A DNA stretch of 18,418 bases from positions 1 to 18,418 of the forward strand of contig JACKHZ010000021.1 of NCBI GenBank assembly GCA_020638735.1. The letters are read 5' to 3'. Positions 16,919-18,418 of this stretch are shown here, in pieces (the stretch's first letter is position 1; every line of letters begins with the position of its first letter). Both the position numbers and the translations under genes were made by a program. This DNA comes from Planctomycetota bacterium. GTDB taxonomy: Bacteria; Planctomycetota; UBA1135; UBA2386. The notes below the pieces were generated by a model. It saw nothing but the letters and a program-made list of their open reading frames with translations, was not told the DNA's origin and did no database searches.

Positions 16919-18418
16919 GTGAACGACGCGCCACCACCCTTCGGCCGCGAGCTGCCCGGGTATTTCCTCGCGCTGCCGGCGCTGGCGCTGCTCGCCTGGC
17001 TGCCGCTGTGGCCCTACTGGCAGAGCGACGACTTCCTCGCGCTGCACTACGCGCGCGACTTCGGCAACGTGCTCGCCGACTTCCACGGGCCGCAGTACGG
17101 CGCCACCGACGTGTGGCTGTTCTACCGCCCGCTGATCACGCTGAGCTTCTGGTTCGATCAGCAGCTCGCCGGCGCCGCCCCGTACTGGTCGCACCTGTCG
17201 AACGTGCTCGCGCACGCCGTGAGCACGCTGCTGCTGGCGCTGCTGCTGCGGCGCTTCTGGCCCGACCGGCGCGCCTTCGCCGCGGCGCTGCTGTGGTCGC
17301 TGCTGCCATCACACGTCGGCTCGCTGGCGTGGGCAGTCGGCCGCGTCGACAGCCACACCACCGTCTGGTGCCTCGCGGCGCTGCTGCTGTTCGTGCGGCA
17401 GTGTGAACAGCAGTCTGATCAGCAGTGCGGGCAGCCGGGCGGGCGCGCGCCGCGCTGGCCGGCGCTGCTGTGCTTCGCCCTGGCGCTGGGCAGCAAGGAG
17501 CTCGCGTTCGTGGTGCCGCCGCTGGCCGTCGCGCTCGGCGCGCTCACCGCCAGAGCCACCGCCACGGCAACGGTCGCGACGCTGCGCGCGCGGGCCGGGT
17601 TCGCGCTGCGGCAGGCCTGGCCGCTGCTGGTCCTGTTCGTGCTCTACCTCGGCTGGCGGCAGGTCGCGCTCGGTCGCCTCGGTGGCTATCTGGCCGGCGA
17701 GCTCGCCCCCTGGCCGATGCTGCGCGGGCTCGGCGAACACCTCGCCAACCTGGCCTGTCCGTGGCGCTGGGCACCCGGCCTCGATCGCGGCTGGACGTGG
17801 CTCGCGGCGGCGCCGGCCGGGCTCGCGACGCTGTGGGCCGCGACCCGCTGGCGCGCCGCGCTGATCCTCGCGGCGCTGTTCGCGATCGCCGCCGCGCCGA
17901 TGGCGATGTTCTTCGCCGACTCGGGCAACGTGCACAACCTGCGCTACCTCTACCTGCCGTCGATGCTGCTCGCGGCGCTGCTGGCGAGCCGCAACGCGGC
18001 GATCACCTGGCTGGTGATCGCGACGCTGCTGTGGCCGCTGGTCGCCGTGCGCCAGGCGCAATACGCCGCCGACCGCGAGTCCGCGGCGATGCATGCGGCG
18101 ATCCTGCGCGAGGCCGAGGACGGCGCCGCGAGCCCGATGTTCGTCGCCGGCCTGCCGCACCAGAACGCCGCCGGCACCACCGTGCAGCTGCACTTCGGCG
18201 TCGACCGCATGCTGGCGCCGCCGTTCGCCGACGACCCGGCGCGGCTGTACGCGCTGCGGCCGCTCAGCGAGGTGCGCGGCGTGGTGCGGTTGTCCGCCGC
18301 CGACGAGCTGCCGTTCGCGCTCCCCGAAGGCTCGACGTGGTTCTTCGCCGGCGCCGACACCTTCGGCCGCGCACCCGAGGCCGCGCCGCGGCCGCCGGAT
18401 CTCTTGATCGAAGGCGAC
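16919..18418 (+). CDS. Polytopic GT-C type glycosyltransferase-like membrane protein (partial, 3' end outside window)
   Basis: GTG start at 16919, 4 nt after the FabZ-like stop; 500 codons are open to the window edge without a stop. The N-terminus has a first membrane helix (about 14-33) followed by the loop YWQSDDFLALHYARDFG. The acidic pair D37-D38 in the first extracytoplasmic loop is the catalytic hallmark of GT-C (GT39/ArnT/TMTC-like) enzymes using polyprenyl-phosphate sugars. Then comes FYRPLITLSFWFDQQLAG-x-PYWSHLSNVLAHAVSTLLL, a pattern typical of TMTC-like and bacterial GT39-like proteins. At least eight hydrophobic helices follow, with SKELAFVVPPLAVAL and NLRYLYLPSMLLAALLAS, then a soluble C-terminal segment from about residue 385. 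Acceptor and donor are unknown; envelope glycan or protein glycosylation is inferred. Confidence 0.7.
   Translation, partial: MNDAPPPFGRELPGYFLALPALALLAWLPLWPYWQSDDFLALHYARDFGNVLADFHGPQYGATDVWLFYRPLITLSFWFDQQLAGAAPYWSHLSNVLAHAVSTLLLALLLRRFWPDRRAFAAALLWSLLPSHVGSLAWAVGRVDSHTTVWCLAALLLFVRQCEQQSDQQCGQPGGRAPRWPALLCFALALGSKELAFVVPPLAVALGALTARATATATVATLRARAGFALRQAWPLLVLFVLYLGWRQVALGRLGGYLAGELAPWPMLRGLGEHLANLACPWRWAPGLDRGWTWLAAAPAGLATLWAATRWRAALILAALFAIAAAPMAMFFADSGNVHNLRYLYLPSMLLAALLASRNAAITWLVIATLLWPLVAVRQAQYAADRESAAMHAAILREAEDGAASPMFVAGLPHQNAAGTTVQLHFGVDRMLAPPFADDPARLYALRPLSEVRGVVRLSAADELPFALPEGSTWFFAGADTFGRAPEAAPRPPDLLIEGD

Overview
The window is about 18.4 kb of very GC-rich bacterial DNA with densely packed genes. 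The gene content points to a Gram-negative, Planctomycetota-like organism. It has an adjacent DUF1800/DUF1501 pair with a TAT signal, a membrane-anchored Hanks-type kinase fused to a TPR-like tail, and secreted pre-peptidase C-terminal (PPC) and carboxypeptidase-regulatory-like proteins. A metal-dependent-type KdsA implies an outer membrane with KDO. The phylum assignment is inferred from family content; no rRNA or tRNA gene was seen.

Layout, left to right. The left edge holds the first codons of a minus-strand gene (1-8). Divergent from it is a fold-type-III PLP decarboxylase (124/160-1464), followed by a secreted thioredoxin-fold/helical-repeat protein (1579-3843). Convergent with that is an RmlD-like NAD(P)-dependent sugar-nucleotide reductase (3859-4671, minus). 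Divergent from the reductase is a diacylglycerol/sphingosine-type lipid kinase (4698 to about 5575). Its first half is intact and its second half is broken by many frameshifts. Three imperfect ~130-bp tandem repeats (5589-5951) follow, ending in a perfect 15-bp inverted repeat that looks like the terminator of the next gene. That gene is a minus-strand secreted PPC-domain protein (5948-7221), also riddled with frameshifts.

The next block is a plus-strand cluster: kdsA (7464-8303), a transmembrane Ser/Thr kinase (8308-10194), gluconokinase (10205-10714) and a possible 34-residue membrane peptide (10786-10890). A minus-strand operon follows, in transcription order: a secreted protein of unknown function (15062-13451, with its own small frameshift cluster), DUF1800 (13454-12150) and DUF1501 (12142-10928). 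The right end reads plus: a membrane-anchored protein with two carboxypeptidase-regulatory-like domains (15257-16381), a FabZ-like hot-dog dehydratase (16435-16914) and a GT-C type polytopic glycosyltransferase-like protein that runs off the window (from 16919).

A common theme is the cell envelope: KDO synthesis, sugar-nucleotide reduction, lipid kinase, acyl dehydratase, GT-C transferase and several exported proteins. Two structural signals cut across genes. First, TANNNT -10-like boxes lie only 6-17 nt before several start codons with no Shine-Dalgarno sequence, suggesting leaderless or near-leaderless mRNAs. Second, indels are concentrated in 5150-7100 across two convergent genes while the encoded protein stays recognisable, which fits a local consensus problem better than long-term gene decay.
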